A DNA stretch of 64,000 nucleotides from CAZSXU01 sp964610505 (GTDB lineage: Bacteria > Arandabacterota > Arandabacteria > JAGLYR01): contig CAZSXU010000017.1 in NCBI GenBank assembly GCA_964610505.1, forward strand, positions 25,854-89,853. The letters run 5' to 3'. Below are positions 27,442 through 37,233 of the stretch, one piece after another. Each line of letters starts with the position of its first letter. The stretch's first letter is position 1. The notes under the pieces were generated by a model. The model saw only the letters and a list, made by a program, of their open reading frames with translations, did not search any database and was not told the DNA's origin. The translations under genes and the position numbers were made by a program.

Positions 27442-28965
27442 CTATCTGGCCCATCTCAGAATGCCCACGTAGATCTTTCCCTCATTCTCTGTGTCGTAGG
27501 CAATCTTCCTTCCGTCGGGTGACCAGCTAGCGAACATCTCATGCACGTCAGGCGTGTGAGTGATCTGAACCACTCTACCGTCATGGGTGTCTGCTACGAA
27601 AAGCTCACTGCCCGTTATTCTGTGTCCATCATCTTCGCTGACTCCAAAAGCCAAGAACCGCCCACTGCTCGACCACTCAGGACTGGATCCGCGACATAGA
27701 TGAAGAAGGTTCGACCCATCGATATTGGACACGAACAGTCCGCCGTGATAACCAACGAAAGCTATCTTGTCACGGTTAGGCGATACCCTGTAGTAACCGA
27801 CCGCATGGGGAAAATCGATATGCCGGGCCCCATCAGCGCTACGAATACTCAAATGCCCGGTCCTCCCGTCCAAGTCGAAATCCCAGCTGGTCTCACCAGT
27901 CTCAGCATCGTAGGTGTCGGCATCAACAATCCGGTGGCTCGCCATATCGAGAACCTTCAGTCCTCTCGCGCTCCTGAACTCCAAATCCCCAAGGTTGTTG
28001 ATCCTCAGCCCCCCGAGGTTTCGTAAATCACCGGCAAGCTCTGTGATCTCGCCAGACTCAACGTCGGCCAGTTGGAGCGATTGGCACATCCGGCCGGTCC
28101 TTGCCTGTAGTAGGATGGCCCGCGAGTCTGGTGCCCAGACAGGCCTGTAACCTGCAGACGCTCCGGTACTCAGCTCAACAATAGGACCTGTACCATCCGC
28201 GTTTCTGACGAAGAGACCCGTGAATTGGGATCGCGTGAAGGCCACTTTTGCGCCATCGGGTGACCAGGCGGGCGCCATGAAATCCCCCGCCGCAATCTCG
28301 ATCACTTGCACGATTTCCACGTTCCAAGGACCAGAGCTTGATCCGCTGCCTAGCTCTTCCATGCAGTCCGGCTGCCCCTCATGTGTTCCCCCAATCATGC
28401 ATCCGGTAACCGCGACCAAGGAGTCCTCCTGATAGTCAATCGTGCAATCCAGGACGCAGTTGTGCGGATCATTCGGATACGAGAAGTCACTTGCAGCGTA
28501 TTCAAGCGTGATGGGGAGATCTTCCTCGTCAAGAGGGCCAAAGGAGCAGTAGCCGATCAATACGAGTCCCTCGCCCGATGCCTGCTCACAGGAGAAGCTC
28601 GTGATTCCTCCCGTTCCGAGATGATCACCCATGGTCAGCGCGTCGTCCGGGCACCAGTGCGGCCCACTCAGGGACGGCGCGCTTCGGCCCGTGGGCCAAC
28701 CGGTCACGGCGAACTCAGCGCCAGTAACTCCTTCGACATCGTACGCCACAAACGCGACGTACCCGTAGCCACCTGCAGCGAGGATCTCAGCGATAGAAGC
28801 ATCGACGTTGATTGAGTCGCACGCCGCGGGAATGAGATCCCCGCAATCCAGATACTCACTCGACGCAACCACATGCATCGCCAGTTTGGCCGAGGGATTC
28901 TCGCCGGCGATGGCCGGGTGGGCGCCTATAACTGCAGCTAACGCGAGAAGGAGAAGTGCCTTCAT
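27442..28965 (-). CDS. Exported TolB/WD40-like beta-propeller protein
   Basis: 507 residues. Signal peptide (MKALLLLALAAVIGAHPAIAG); an N-terminal domain of about 180 residues rich in paired Cys (CGDLIPAAC, WCPDD, CSFG, CVLDC); then propeller blades with SPDGAKVAF, WAPDSRAI, SPNRDKIAF and WSPDGRKIAY. Such propellers bind proteins or glycans outside the cytosol. A very strong GGAGGTGATC lies before ATG 28965. It is the first gene of an operon with the amidase. GC content is again below that of the left part of the window. Confidence 0.82.
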   Translation of the reverse strand: MKALLLLALAAVIGAHPAIAGENPSAKLAMHVVASSEYLDCGDLIPAACDSINVDASIAEILAAGGYGYVAFVAYDVEGVTGAEFAVTGWPTGRSAPSLSGPHWCPDDALTMGDHLGTGGITSFSCEQASGEGLVLIGYCSFGPLDEEDLPITLEYAASDFSYPNDPHNCVLDCTIDYQEDSLVAVTGCMIGGTHEGQPDCMEELGSGSSSGPWNVEIVQVIEIAAGDFMAPAWSPDGAKVAFTRSQFTGLFVRNADGTGPIVELSTGASAGYRPVWAPDSRAILLQARTGRMCQSLQLADVESGEITELAGDLRNLGGLRINNLGDLEFRSARGLKVLDMASHRIVDADTYDAETGETSWDFDLDGRTGHLSIRSADGARHIDFPHAVGYYRVSPNRDKIAFVGYHGGLFVSNIDGSNLLHLCRGSSPEWSSSGRFLAFGVSEDDGHRITGSELFVADTHDGRVVQITHTPDVHEMFASWSPDGRKIAYDTENEGKIYVGILRWAR

Positions 28966-29486
28966 CGTGAGATCACCTCCGGGAGTATTTGCCCTCAATG
29001 CTCAATCGCCCCATGTTTGATATTTTTGCAATATGTCTTTCGCTACTCTACTTCGGTTCCCGACCGGCGTCAATACCACCCGGCTCGAGCGGCCGATACC
29101 ACAGGCAGCGAACCCGGCGCGCGTTGCCGCCACGGCGCGGAGCCCCTCAGCAGCATTAACTTGCTACCCCCCCGTTTTTCGTCGACTTTTTTTCCGTTGG
29201 GTGGCTTTTCTTCTGAGGTCAGGCGGCGTGAAACGACGTAGCAGACGAAACATCAACGGATTAGACACACGTCAGGGGGCAAACCGGCATGCGCTGCCCG
29301 GCTCCATGTGCCCGCCGACAGGCTCAGGGTGAACGGTGGGTCGGGTGGGGTGGCGGGTAGACCGCGTCATTCCCCCTTCGACAGCCCAACCGGGGAGTCG
29401 GGCGGCACACTATGTCCAGCCCATCTGCGAAATCTGTGAAATCTGTGGCTCGGGTTTTTGGGTGTCCGCCCTTTCGCCCATTCGCG
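28966..29486. other. Non-coding spacer with short repeats
   Basis: About 520 bases without a supported gene. It holds a pyrimidine tract near 29165-29200, GACAGGCTCAGGGTGAACGG at about 29319, one right-hand ATCTGTGAAATCTGTGGCT word at about 29429-29447 and GCCCATTCGCG words near 29475. Confidence 0.6.
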
Positions 29487-31298
29487 TTACCCGCGCGGCA
29501 CGGCGTCCCAGATGCGCTTGGCGCGATGCGCGGCCGCCCGCTTGGCGGCATCCAGGTCGCCGCCGGGCTCGACCGCCTCAACCACGCTCAGGTAGAACTT
29601 GATCTTGGGCTCGGTGCCGGACGGCCGGACCGCCAGCCAGTTGCGGCCGTCCTCGGAGAGGCGGAAGATGAGAAGATTGCCCCTCGGCTTTGAGATCTCC
29701 TTGAGGACCTTCCCGGTCGCCGGATCAATGAACGTCCCGGTGGAGTAGTCCTCGATACTGAAGACGCGCGCGCCGGCGAATTCCGCCGGCGGGCTCTTGC
29801 GGAACCCCTTCATCATAGCCTGAATCTTCCCCAGTCCCTCATCCCCCTCGAGCACGACCGAGTTCAACTCCTCGAGGTAGTATCCGTACTCTCGGTAGAT
29901 GTCCTGGAGAAGATCGTAGGGCGTCTTTCCCTCTGCCTTCAGAACCGCCGTCAGTTCGGCCATCATCAGTGCCGCGCCGGCGGCGTCCTTGTCGCGGGCA
30001 AAGGTCCCGACCAGATACCCGTGACTCTCCTCGGCCCCAAAGAGGAAGCGGTCTTCCTTCCCAGCCAGATCCTTGTTGATCACCTCCCCGATGTACTTGA
30101 ATCCCACCAGGAGGTCCGTGCGGACGCCGACCCCGAAGCTCTCACAGATATCGGAGATGAGACTCGTGGTGACCAGCGTCTTCACCACGACTCCGCCCTC
30201 CGGAAGATCTCCCCTCTTCTTCAGCTCCCGGACAATGTGATAGGTCAGGAGCGTAGCGATCTGATTCCCGTTGAGCCTCACCCATTCGTTCTCGTCAACC
30301 GAGCGGCGGACGGCAACGCCGAGTCGGTCCGCATCCGGGTCCGTAGCCAGAACGAGATCCGCGGATTTCTCCCTCGCCTCCGCAATCGCCATCTCCATCG
30401 CCTTCGGTTCCTCGGGATTCGGCCGGTGATCAGCGACGTTGGGGAAGTTCCCGTCCGGCGTGGCCTGAGCTTCGACAATCCGCACCCGATCCTTTCCCAC
30501 TTTCTCGAGAACCGGCCTCACCGACGTGAATCCCGTGCCGTGGAGCGGGGAGAACACCACGTCGATGCCTTCACGGTCCTCGACCAGCCGGAGGCCGGCA
30601 ATTCGCTCCCAGTACATCTCATCCAGCTCGGCCCCGATCCATCCGAAGTTGTTCTCGATGGTCGCCTGCTTGAGATCAACTCGCTTGATCTCCTTCACCT
30701 TCTCGACTTCCTGGATAATCTCCTCGTCGACGGGCGGAACGATCTGCGCGCCGTCCTTCCCGTAGACCTTGAATCCGTTGTCGGAAGGAGGATTGTGGGA
30801 TGCGGAGATGACGATTCCGAGATCCGTTCCCAGGTGCCGGACCGCAAACGAGAGTTCCGGCGTGGCCCTCGGACCGTCGAACAGAAACACCTTGAGCCCG
30901 TTTCCGGCAAACACTTCGGCCGTGAGCTGCGTGAACTCGGGCGAGGTGTTCCGCGTGTCCGAAGCGATTGCGACAGTGGGGGCTCCCTCTCCCTCCCAAC
31001 TCTTCAGGAGATAGCTGGCCACTCCCTGTGCGGACTCACCGATCGTGCGCGAGTTGATGCAGTTGGGCCCGATTCCAACCCGACCGCGGCGTCCTCCGGT
31101 TCCGAACGGAAGGACGGCTCCGAACGAATCATTGATCTTCTCCCACTCGGCGCCATGGATCCATTTCTCCATCTCGGGCCGAAACTCGGCGTACTCGTCG
31201 TTCTCCAGCCAGCGCTTGAAATTCGCCAGAGAGGCATCGGTCAGATGTCCTTCCTTTCGGGCGTCGTCGGCGCGTTGAACGAGATCGCTGATGTTCAT
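29487..31298 (-). CDS. Phosphohexomutase (phosphoglucomutase/phosphomannomutase family)
   Basis: 603 residues. All four signatures are present: active-site loop SASHNPPSDNG with the phospho-serine (about 167), metal loop ATDPDADRLG (about 320), sugar-specificity loop GAEESHG (about 433) and phosphate-binding RPSGTEPK (about 571). It interconverts hexose 1- and 6-phosphates in the cytosol; the GAEESHG loop and length fit the phosphoglucomutase-2/PgcA-like group, but specificity is not decided here. GGAGAAG precedes the ATG. It stands alone, followed by repeat DNA. Confidence 0.94.
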   Translation of the reverse strand: MNISDLVQRADDARKEGHLTDASLANFKRWLENDEYAEFRPEMEKWIHGAEWEKINDSFGAVLPFGTGGRRGRVGIGPNCINSRTIGESAQGVASYLLKSWEGEGAPTVAIASDTRNTSPEFTQLTAEVFAGNGLKVFLFDGPRATPELSFAVRHLGTDLGIVISASHNPPSDNGFKVYGKDGAQIVPPVDEEIIQEVEKVKEIKRVDLKQATIENNFGWIGAELDEMYWERIAGLRLVEDREGIDVVFSPLHGTGFTSVRPVLEKVGKDRVRIVEAQATPDGNFPNVADHRPNPEEPKAMEMAIAEAREKSADLVLATDPDADRLGVAVRRSVDENEWVRLNGNQIATLLTYHIVRELKKRGDLPEGGVVVKTLVTTSLISDICESFGVGVRTDLLVGFKYIGEVINKDLAGKEDRFLFGAEESHGYLVGTFARDKDAAGAALMMAELTAVLKAEGKTPYDLLQDIYREYGYYLEELNSVVLEGDEGLGKIQAMMKGFRKSPPAEFAGARVFSIEDYSTGTFIDPATGKVLKEISKPRGNLLIFRLSEDGRNWLAVRPSGTEPKIKFYLSVVEAVEPGGDLDAAKRAAAHRAKRIWDAVPRG

Positions 31299-31433
31299 GG
31301 GAATTCTTCTCCAATCGGCGACGGTCGGTTTCTACTCGTCTGAAGGCCGGTGCGCAACCACGGATGGCCGCCTCGCAGGCGAAGCGGCGGCACGGATCGT
31401 GAGTGGCCATCATACAGGACGGACCGTCGGAGG

Positions 31434-33392
31434 TCAACGAGTCGGCGGGACGGGCCGGAGAAGGCTCGCATTCCCCATTCGATAGACCGGCTCGAACCAG
31501 GGGTCCGGGAACAGGGGTCCCACGGGTGAGGGCTCGTTCGCGCGAGCGACAAGAACGCCGTCGATTCCCCGGGCGACACACGATTCCGCAAGCGCGCCCG
31601 GTCCATACCGTCCCGCGTATGCGTCCCGGACGAATCTCAGGCGATTCGTGTGTTCGTAAGCCGGAATACCGGCGTATCCCCAGATGTTGTAGATGTCGGC
31701 CACGTACAGAGACCGGCCCGTGAGAGCGGGAAGCGTCCGTTCAAATCGTTCGAGATCGGACGGCCCCCGAACGGGTCCCTGGAGGAACACCGCGTCCGCG
31801 GACGTGTTCGCCCGAATCCATCCGTAGACCTTGAGCTGGTCACTCGGGATGACGACGGGATCGTCCGTCACGAGGCCGCGGGACTTGTAGGAGAGCGGCG
31901 GCATTTGCAGGAACGGAAGCATGAGCAGGAGCAGCAGGGCGGCGCGCAGGCTCCTTCGGCCCCGGCACAGCCGCCAGTAGTGGGAAAAGAGGAGTGCGGC
32001 AGCGGGGAAGGCAAGCAGGAATCCGTGGTAGAGATACCGCTCGGCGTTAAAGACCAGGATAATCCGGGAATGAACGTAGTCCTGCATGCCGCCCCAGACG
32101 ACCACCCAGAGGGTGAGGATCACGAGGCCCGCGGCGGACCAGATCTGCGGGCGCAGCCGTCGAAGAAAGAAACCGGCCCAGACGGTGAAAGCGAACGCCG
32201 GGAGCCACCCTCGAAGATTCGCCGTCCAGACCTGTACGACTCTCCAGTCAATCTCGCCACCGGGGGAACGAAGATGGGGGTCCCCGCCCGGGAAAAGAAC
32301 AACCAGAACCAGAGCCGCCGCCGACCCGGCCCACGCGCCCCATTTCCAAACCCGCCACCCCCGAGAGGCCCCCATCACGGCCGAGATGAGAACCCAGGAG
32401 AACAGCGCCGCCGTCCCGGAAACCTGGTGCGCGAGAATGAGAAAAAGCGCCAGCATCCATCCCGCGGTCATCCACCAGGCGTCGCCCTTGAGGGGGCGGA
32501 GGCCCACGATCATCATCACCCGGGCGAAAAGCAGGAAAGAGCCGAGCACGAAAAACTGGGTCTGTGGGTACAGCACCACGTCGAGCCTGAGCGCCAATGC
32601 GTAGAGGAGAACCACGCCCGCGATCGGCCACCGGACCTGACGGCGGGCGCGGCGGGCTGCCGATTTGACGAGCCCGAGTCCGAGCGTGACAATCGGGATC
32701 AGTCCCAACGCCATCAATCCCGACGCCGCCGCACTGATCCTCTCCCCGCTCAAGGTCAGAAGCCCCGCGAGCCCGACGTGGAGGAGCCGCGGATAGACGA
32801 TGGGCACGCCCCCGAAGAAGGGGTTCCACATCGGCCACGAACGTCCGCAGGCAGCCTGCTCGACGAGCGCGTAAAAATACAGCGTGTCTCTCGCGAACCA
32901 GCCCCGGGCGACAAATGACGGCTCTCCCGCGCCGTCCACTGTGTGCCCGTTCTTGATGAACACCGCCACCTGAAGAGCTCGAATCACGGCCCATAGGACG
33001 AGCACCAGAACATCAAAGCGACCGACTCGAAACGTGATTCGCTTGGGTCGAGATCTGAGAATGAGCGCCAGAAGGAGATTGGTGCCCAGAATCGCACCCC
33101 ACAGCGCGCCGGGGGCGGACAGACGGAAGTGCCAGAGGAGACCCGTCCAGAAGGAAAACAGGATGAGCGAGCTCGCAATGGAGAGTCCCACCCACTCGGC
33201 CACGTTACCGGACCGGTAGAGGAGCGTGGCCAACCCCGCTCCCGAGAAAAACAGAAGGAAATGAAGCTGTACGGTGCTCGGCACCAGGAAAGACAGGAGA
33301 GGAACCGCCACACCGGCTACCAGAACCAGCCATGCGGCGTCGGCGCGAAACCCCATGCCTCTTGTATCAGGGTCTGTCGGAAGCCGGTCCAT
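31434..33392 (-). CDS. Large polytopic membrane protein, possible GT-C-like glycosyltransferase
   Basis: 652 residues with about 12 membrane helices up to residue 510 and a soluble C-terminal domain of about 140 residues (PSDQLKVYGWIRANTSADAVFL...). The order of helices followed by a small extracytoplasmic domain is like GT-C or bacterial YfhO-type membrane proteins. No DxD or ED motif after the first helix is clear; AGEPSFVARGWFARDTLYF is the likely first large loop. GGGAGGAAAG precedes ATG 33392. Function is not assignable beyond this. Confidence 0.7.
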   Translation of the reverse strand: MDRLPTDPDTRGMGFRADAAWLVLVAGVAVPLLSFLVPSTVQLHFLLFFSGAGLATLLYRSGNVAEWVGLSIASSLILFSFWTGLLWHFRLSAPGALWGAILGTNLLLALILRSRPKRITFRVGRFDVLVLVLWAVIRALQVAVFIKNGHTVDGAGEPSFVARGWFARDTLYFYALVEQAACGRSWPMWNPFFGGVPIVYPRLLHVGLAGLLTLSGERISAAASGLMALGLIPIVTLGLGLVKSAARRARRQVRWPIAGVVLLYALALRLDVVLYPQTQFFVLGSFLLFARVMMIVGLRPLKGDAWWMTAGWMLALFLILAHQVSGTAALFSWVLISAVMGASRGWRVWKWGAWAGSAAALVLVVLFPGGDPHLRSPGGEIDWRVVQVWTANLRGWLPAFAFTVWAGFFLRRLRPQIWSAAGLVILTLWVVVWGGMQDYVHSRIILVFNAERYLYHGFLLAFPAAALLFSHYWRLCRGRRSLRAALLLLLMLPFLQMPPLSYKSRGLVTDDPVVIPSDQLKVYGWIRANTSADAVFLQGPVRGPSDLERFERTLPALTGRSLYVADIYNIWGYAGIPAYEHTNRLRFVRDAYAGRYGPGALAESCVARGIDGVLVARANEPSPVGPLFPDPWFEPVYRMGNASLLRPVPPTR

Positions 33393-33477
33393 CTTTCCTC
33401 CCGCTCGACCCCATTATGGGTACATGCCTCCCAACTCGCAATGAGTTTTGCTCAGATGCCGGTGTTGTGAAAAAGCC

Positions 33478-33723
33478 GGCCACAGATTTCGCAGATTACA
33501 CAGATGGGCCGCGTGGTGAGGCAAATCCTTGCCTCACGGGGAAGAATCTGCAACCGCGTGGCCAATTGAGAATGCTCTGATGTCTGTTTTGGAGTTGCCA
33601 TTCCCAGGCGCCCGCGGTTGGCTACAGACCCTATCGCCTGGGCTGGCGGGGCGGATCGTAGATCCGATCCGCCAGGGGGTATACCCGCTTTTTATCTGCG
33701 TAATCTGTGGAATCTGTGGCTGG
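33478..33723. repeat. CACAGATT-bounded inverted-repeat cassette B
   Basis: Left end GGCCACAGATTTCGCAGATT at 33478; right end ATCTGCGTAATCTGTGGAAT from 33694 is its inverse. Inside are a perfect 9-bp hairpin GTGAGGCAA/TTGCCTCAC (about 33513-33538) and a longer one with CTGGCGG and CCGCCAG arms near 33640-33675. The rest of 33393-33800 holds GCCCATTCGCCCTTTCGCC words and TACAAT at 33765. Confidence 0.75.
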
Positions 33724-33800
33724 GGTTTCGCCCATTCGCCCTTTCGCCACTTGATCGCGTCTGCTACAATCCCCCGGACTCTCGCGGATCGGACCGCCGA

Positions 33801-34775
33801 ATGGACATCATCAGTCTTCTTGTACTCATCGGTTCCCTGGCCGGTCTCGGCTGGGCCGCCGATCTCTTTGTCGTCTCCGCTTCGAGGATCGGCGAGACCT
33901 TTCGCCTTCCCAAGATGGTCGTCGGGATTCTCCTCGTCGGGTTCGCCACGACTGCGCCCGAGCTGGCCGTGTCCGTCCAGTCAGCCTACCTGGGTCACCC
34001 GGAGATCGCCCTCGGCAACGCGCTCGGCTCGGTCATGGCCGACGACGGCCTGGCCATGGCCCTGGCGGCCATCTTCTCGGTCGGCCCCATGGTCATCGAG
34101 CCTCGAATCCTCAGGAGCGCGGGCCTGTTCCTCATCTCCATCGACGTCCTCGCCTACGTGCTGGCCTGGAACGGCCACATCTCCCGCCTCGAGGGCGCCG
34201 TCCTGCTGATCATTCTGGGTGGGTACTACTGGTGGGTTCTGTGGAGTGAATCGCGCCGCCGCAGAGGGTCGGCGGCCGTGCTCGGCCCGGCCAAGGTCGA
34301 GGACGAAGAGTCCCGCCGCTATCCCCTCCGCCGATGCTGCCTCCTGTTCGGGCTCGGACTCGCGGGCGTCATTGCGGCCAGCCGCCTTATCATCTGGGCG
34401 GCGACGCGCTTCGCCGAGTCGCTCGGGATCCCCGAGGCCGTCATCGGACTTACCTTAATCGCCTTCGGCACTTCGCTGCCCGAGATGGGCGCCTGCATCG
34501 CGGCCGCGCGTCGAGGTGAGGGACAGATCGCCGTGGGGAACATCCTGGGCGCGGATATTCTCAACGTCCTCTGGATCATCGGCATGTCCGCCGCGGTCGC
34601 TCCCATCACGGTCGAGCAGAAGATCATCAACTTCGCCTTCCCGTGGATGCTCGGAATCGTGCTCACGATGCTCCTCTTGATGCGGATCGGTCACAGGCTG
34701 ACGAAGATCAAGGGCGCCGTGCTGATTCTCATATACGCGGCGTATGTGGTGATGATTGTGAGGGGGTTTTATTAG
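33801..34775 (+). CDS. Sodium/calcium-exchanger family antiporter
   Basis: 324 residues, about ten membrane helices in two inverted halves. The two alpha-repeats are readable: VGFATTAPELAVS with ALGNALGSV (about 48-78) and IAFGTSLPEMGA with AVGNILGADILN (about 218-252). They form the cation pathway of the CaCA superfamily, which exports Ca2+ against Na+ or H+. The first repeat has ATTAPE where GTS-PE is usual and lacks the usual Asn after the GS pair, so its ion choice may differ. ATG 33801 begins the first helix; only a weak GGA site lies upstream. A TACAAT -10 at 33765 would give a short leader. Confidence 0.9.
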   Translation: MDIISLLVLIGSLAGLGWAADLFVVSASRIGETFRLPKMVVGILLVGFATTAPELAVSVQSAYLGHPEIALGNALGSVMADDGLAMALAAIFSVGPMVIEPRILRSAGLFLISIDVLAYVLAWNGHISRLEGAVLLIILGGYYWWVLWSESRRRRGSAAVLGPAKVEDEESRRYPLRRCCLLFGLGLAGVIAASRLIIWAATRFAESLGIPEAVIGLTLIAFGTSLPEMGACIAAARRGEGQIAVGNILGADILNVLWIIGMSAAVAPITVEQKIINFAFPWMLGIVLTMLLLMRIGHRLTKIKGAVLILIYAAYVVMIVRGFY

Positions 34776-34947
34776 GGCAAGGAACAAGGGCGAGGAACAT
34801 GGGCATGGGCATCGTGATAATCGCCCATTCGCCCTTTCACACGCTGCCTCTCATCCCTCGATACACGGCAACACCTGGCCTTCGGCATCCTACGCCGCAC
34901 TCGGGACGAACGGGGGGATATCGTCTCCTCGCTCTTTGGCCCAGCTC

Positions 34948-35094
34948 GGGCCGGCTGCGGTGAAGGTCCGCCGGATCGAAGGCCGGAGCGTGGGATCTTT
35001 CAACGCCGAGGGCTGTCACCTTGCACGAAGACCGTCGTCCCCCATTCACGCTGTGGCCAAGAGACGCCGGACCTTTGCCGCAGCGCAAGGCCCG
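34948..35094. repeat. Dispersed palindromic element, copy 2
   Basis: Outer arms GGCTGCGGTGAAGGTCCGCC (from 34953) and CGCCGGACCTTTGCCGCAGC (35065-35084) pair almost fully, with GGGCC and GGCCC at the very ends. The inner region shares GGAGCGTGGGAT and CCCCATTCACGCTG with copies 1 and 3. The remainder of 34776-35121 shows one GCCCATTCGCCCTTTC word and no gene. Confidence 0.8.
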
Positions 35095-35121
35095 AGCTCA
35101 TCCCCTGTCGCCGGGTCGCAA

Positions 35122-35700
35122 TTACTCCTCGTACTCCAGATGAATCTCACCCACTTCCACCAGCGGGTGCTCGGCCAGCTTCTCGAAGAGCGGACAGATG
35201 TGCGCAAAACCACCCGATATCGAGCCCTTTGCGAAGAACTGGAAGTCGTGATCCGGCGTGTACATCTCCACCCCTTTCGCATCCGGCTTCACGATTTCTT
35301 CCGGCCCCTCCTCGAAGCCGACCGTCACTCCGGATGAAGTGGCGGCGAAGATCGTCTTGATTTCCTCCGCATAAACCCGGGCGAAGACCCTGTAGTGGAA
35401 ATCGAAGGTCGCATTCTTGATCCGCCGGTTGGACACGACTTTCAAATCGAGTCCCGCCTCGTTGGTCGTGATTTCGCGAATGAGATCACCGACGATCTCA
35501 TCTTCCACGATGATATGCGCCCCCTGTCCGTGTACCCCGGTCCAGGCCAGCATTTTCTCTCCAAGGCTCACCCTTCGAATCCCGCATTCCCGGGAGAATA
35601 CTGCGGGCGTCGGATACGCCCTTCCCGACAGGAACCCGGTCACAAACCCCCGCACCATGTCGTAGGTTCCGTCGATCACGAGCTCATGATACTGCGACAT
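35122..35700 (-). CDS. Conserved hypothetical protein of about 192 residues
   Basis: A soluble protein with regularly alternating strands and helices (YHELVIDGTYDMVRGFVTG...GAHIIVEDEIVGDLI...FDFHYRVFARVYAEEI...), no signal peptide and no Cys cluster. I do not recognise the family. It follows the NhaD-like antiporter gene by about 21 bases on the same strand, so the two are probably co-transcribed; a regulatory or accessory role for the antiporter is possible. ATG 35700 (MSQYHE) is chosen because a G-rich stretch sits before it; a GTG at 35715 is an alternative. Confidence 0.75.
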   Translation of the reverse strand: MSQYHELVIDGTYDMVRGFVTGFLSGRAYPTPAVFSRECGIRRVSLGEKMLAWTGVHGQGAHIIVEDEIVGDLIREITTNEAGLDLKVVSNRRIKNATFDFHYRVFARVYAEEIKTIFAATSSGVTVGFEEGPEEIVKPDAKGVEMYTPDHDFQFFAKGSISGGFAHICPLFEKLAEHPLVEVGEIHLEYEE

Positions 35701-35721
35701 AGAAAACCCCCCCACGCGTCT

Positions 35722-37233
35722 CTAGAAGAAGACAAGAGTCACGATGACATAGAGCGGAACCAGCACCGGGATGGAGTACTTGATCAGATATCCGAAGAAA
35801 CTCGGCATCGGAATGCCCTGCTCCTCGGCGATGGACCGCACCATGAAATTGGGCGCGTTTCCGATGTAGGTGTTGGCGCCCATAAACACGGCCCCGGCGG
35901 AAATCGCCTTCAGATAGACGGCCTGCTCCCCAATCAGCCGTCCAACCGCCACCGGCTCCGGCATCCCGGCAAAGAACCGTCCCAGCGCTGAGTTGAAGAA
36001 GGTCAGATACGTCGGCGCGTTGTCGAGGAAGCTGGAGAGCCCGCCGGTCACCCAGAAGTAGTGGACGGGTTCTTTCACCGCCGCCAGCAGGAATGCAAGG
36101 CTCCCCTCGCTCCCGGCGCGCAGAATGGCGAGCGCCGGAATGATCGTCATGAAGATCCCGGCGAAGAGGTAGCCGACCTCCTTGATCGGGAACCAGCTGA
36201 ACTCGTTGGACCGCCGGACGGCCTTCGGGGTCACGACCAGGGAGAGGACTCCCATAAGAAGCAGGATGGAATCTCGAGCGATGTTCTGTGTCGGCACGTG
36301 TACGCCGTAGATGTCCACGCCGGTTCCGGGCCGCCACGTTCCACTGAGAAGAACACCGCCCATGATCCCGAGGAGGAAGAGCAAGTTGTGAAGACCGCGA
36401 ACTCGAATCGGTTCTTTCTCCACATCGGCCGCCTCCGGCACCCTCTCCTCTCGCCGGTAATACAGCGTGTCGACGATGAAGAACAGACCCAGAATGAGCG
36501 CAACCATCAGGAGCATATGGGGGAGGAGGTTGAACGTCCAGAAGAAGGGCACCCCGTGGAGGAAGCCGAGAAAGAGCGGCGGATCTCCGAGGGGCGTCAG
36601 CGATCCTCCGATGTTGCTCACCAGGAAGATGAAGAAGCAGATGATATGCACCCTGTGTCTGCGGTCCCGATTTGCGCGAATAATCGGACGGATGAGAACC
36701 ATCGAAGCCCCCGTCGTTCCCATCCACGATGCCAGGACCGTGCCGATCAGGATCAGGAGCGTGTTGAGGGCGGGCGTCCCCCGCAAGGCTCCCCCGACGT
36801 GGATTCCGCCCGAGGCCGTGAAAAGCGCCCACAGCAGGATGATGAAGGGGAAGTAGTCGATGAAATAGATATGAATGATCTCGTAGAGCGCATCTCCTCG
36901 AAAGACGAAGAGGAAGGGAACACCGAACAACAGGGCCCAGACCGCGGAGACCTTGCCGAAATGCGAGTGCCAGAAGTGGGGCGCGAAGAGGGGGAAGAGC
37001 GCGATGGAAAGAAGAATTCCACCAAAGGGGATGACGGTCCAGAGGGGAAGGTGCTTCCCCAGATCGTGGCCGCCGTGACCTCCTTCGCTCCCCCCGTGAT
37101 TCTGCTCGTGAATCGCATCCTCGACCGACGCTTCGGAATGCGCGTCGCCCGGCGGTGTGGCTCCGGCGGCGGCAACACTCAGCAGCATGAGTAGGACCAG
37201 CGCCGGCAGAAGCAGCTTCAGAACGTTCCCCAT
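35722..37233 (-). CDS. NhaD-like sodium:proton antiporter
   Basis: 503 residues. A cleavable-looking first helix and a His-rich segment (EQNHGGSEGGHGGHD, about 45-60) precede 11-13 membrane helices of the ion-transporter (ArsB/NhaD) fold. Diagnostic stretches are SNIGGSLTPLGDPPLFLGFL (about 200-219), MGTTGASMVLIRP and the C-terminal MGANTYIGNAPNFMV, which together match the putative sodium:proton antiporter group. It would exchange Na+ for H+ across the inner membrane. GAGGGGGTGAG precedes ATG 37233. The His-rich N-terminus is unusual and might bind metal. Confidence 0.88.
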   Translation of the reverse strand: MGNVLKLLLPALVLLMLLSVAAAGATPPGDAHSEASVEDAIHEQNHGGSEGGHGGHDLGKHLPLWTVIPFGGILLSIALFPLFAPHFWHSHFGKVSAVWALLFGVPFLFVFRGDALYEIIHIYFIDYFPFIILLWALFTASGGIHVGGALRGTPALNTLLILIGTVLASWMGTTGASMVLIRPIIRANRDRRHRVHIICFFIFLVSNIGGSLTPLGDPPLFLGFLHGVPFFWTFNLLPHMLLMVALILGLFFIVDTLYYRREERVPEAADVEKEPIRVRGLHNLLFLLGIMGGVLLSGTWRPGTGVDIYGVHVPTQNIARDSILLLMGVLSLVVTPKAVRRSNEFSWFPIKEVGYLFAGIFMTIIPALAILRAGSEGSLAFLLAAVKEPVHYFWVTGGLSSFLDNAPTYLTFFNSALGRFFAGMPEPVAVGRLIGEQAVYLKAISAGAVFMGANTYIGNAPNFMVRSIAEEQGIPMPSFFGYLIKYSIPVLVPLYVIVTLVFF

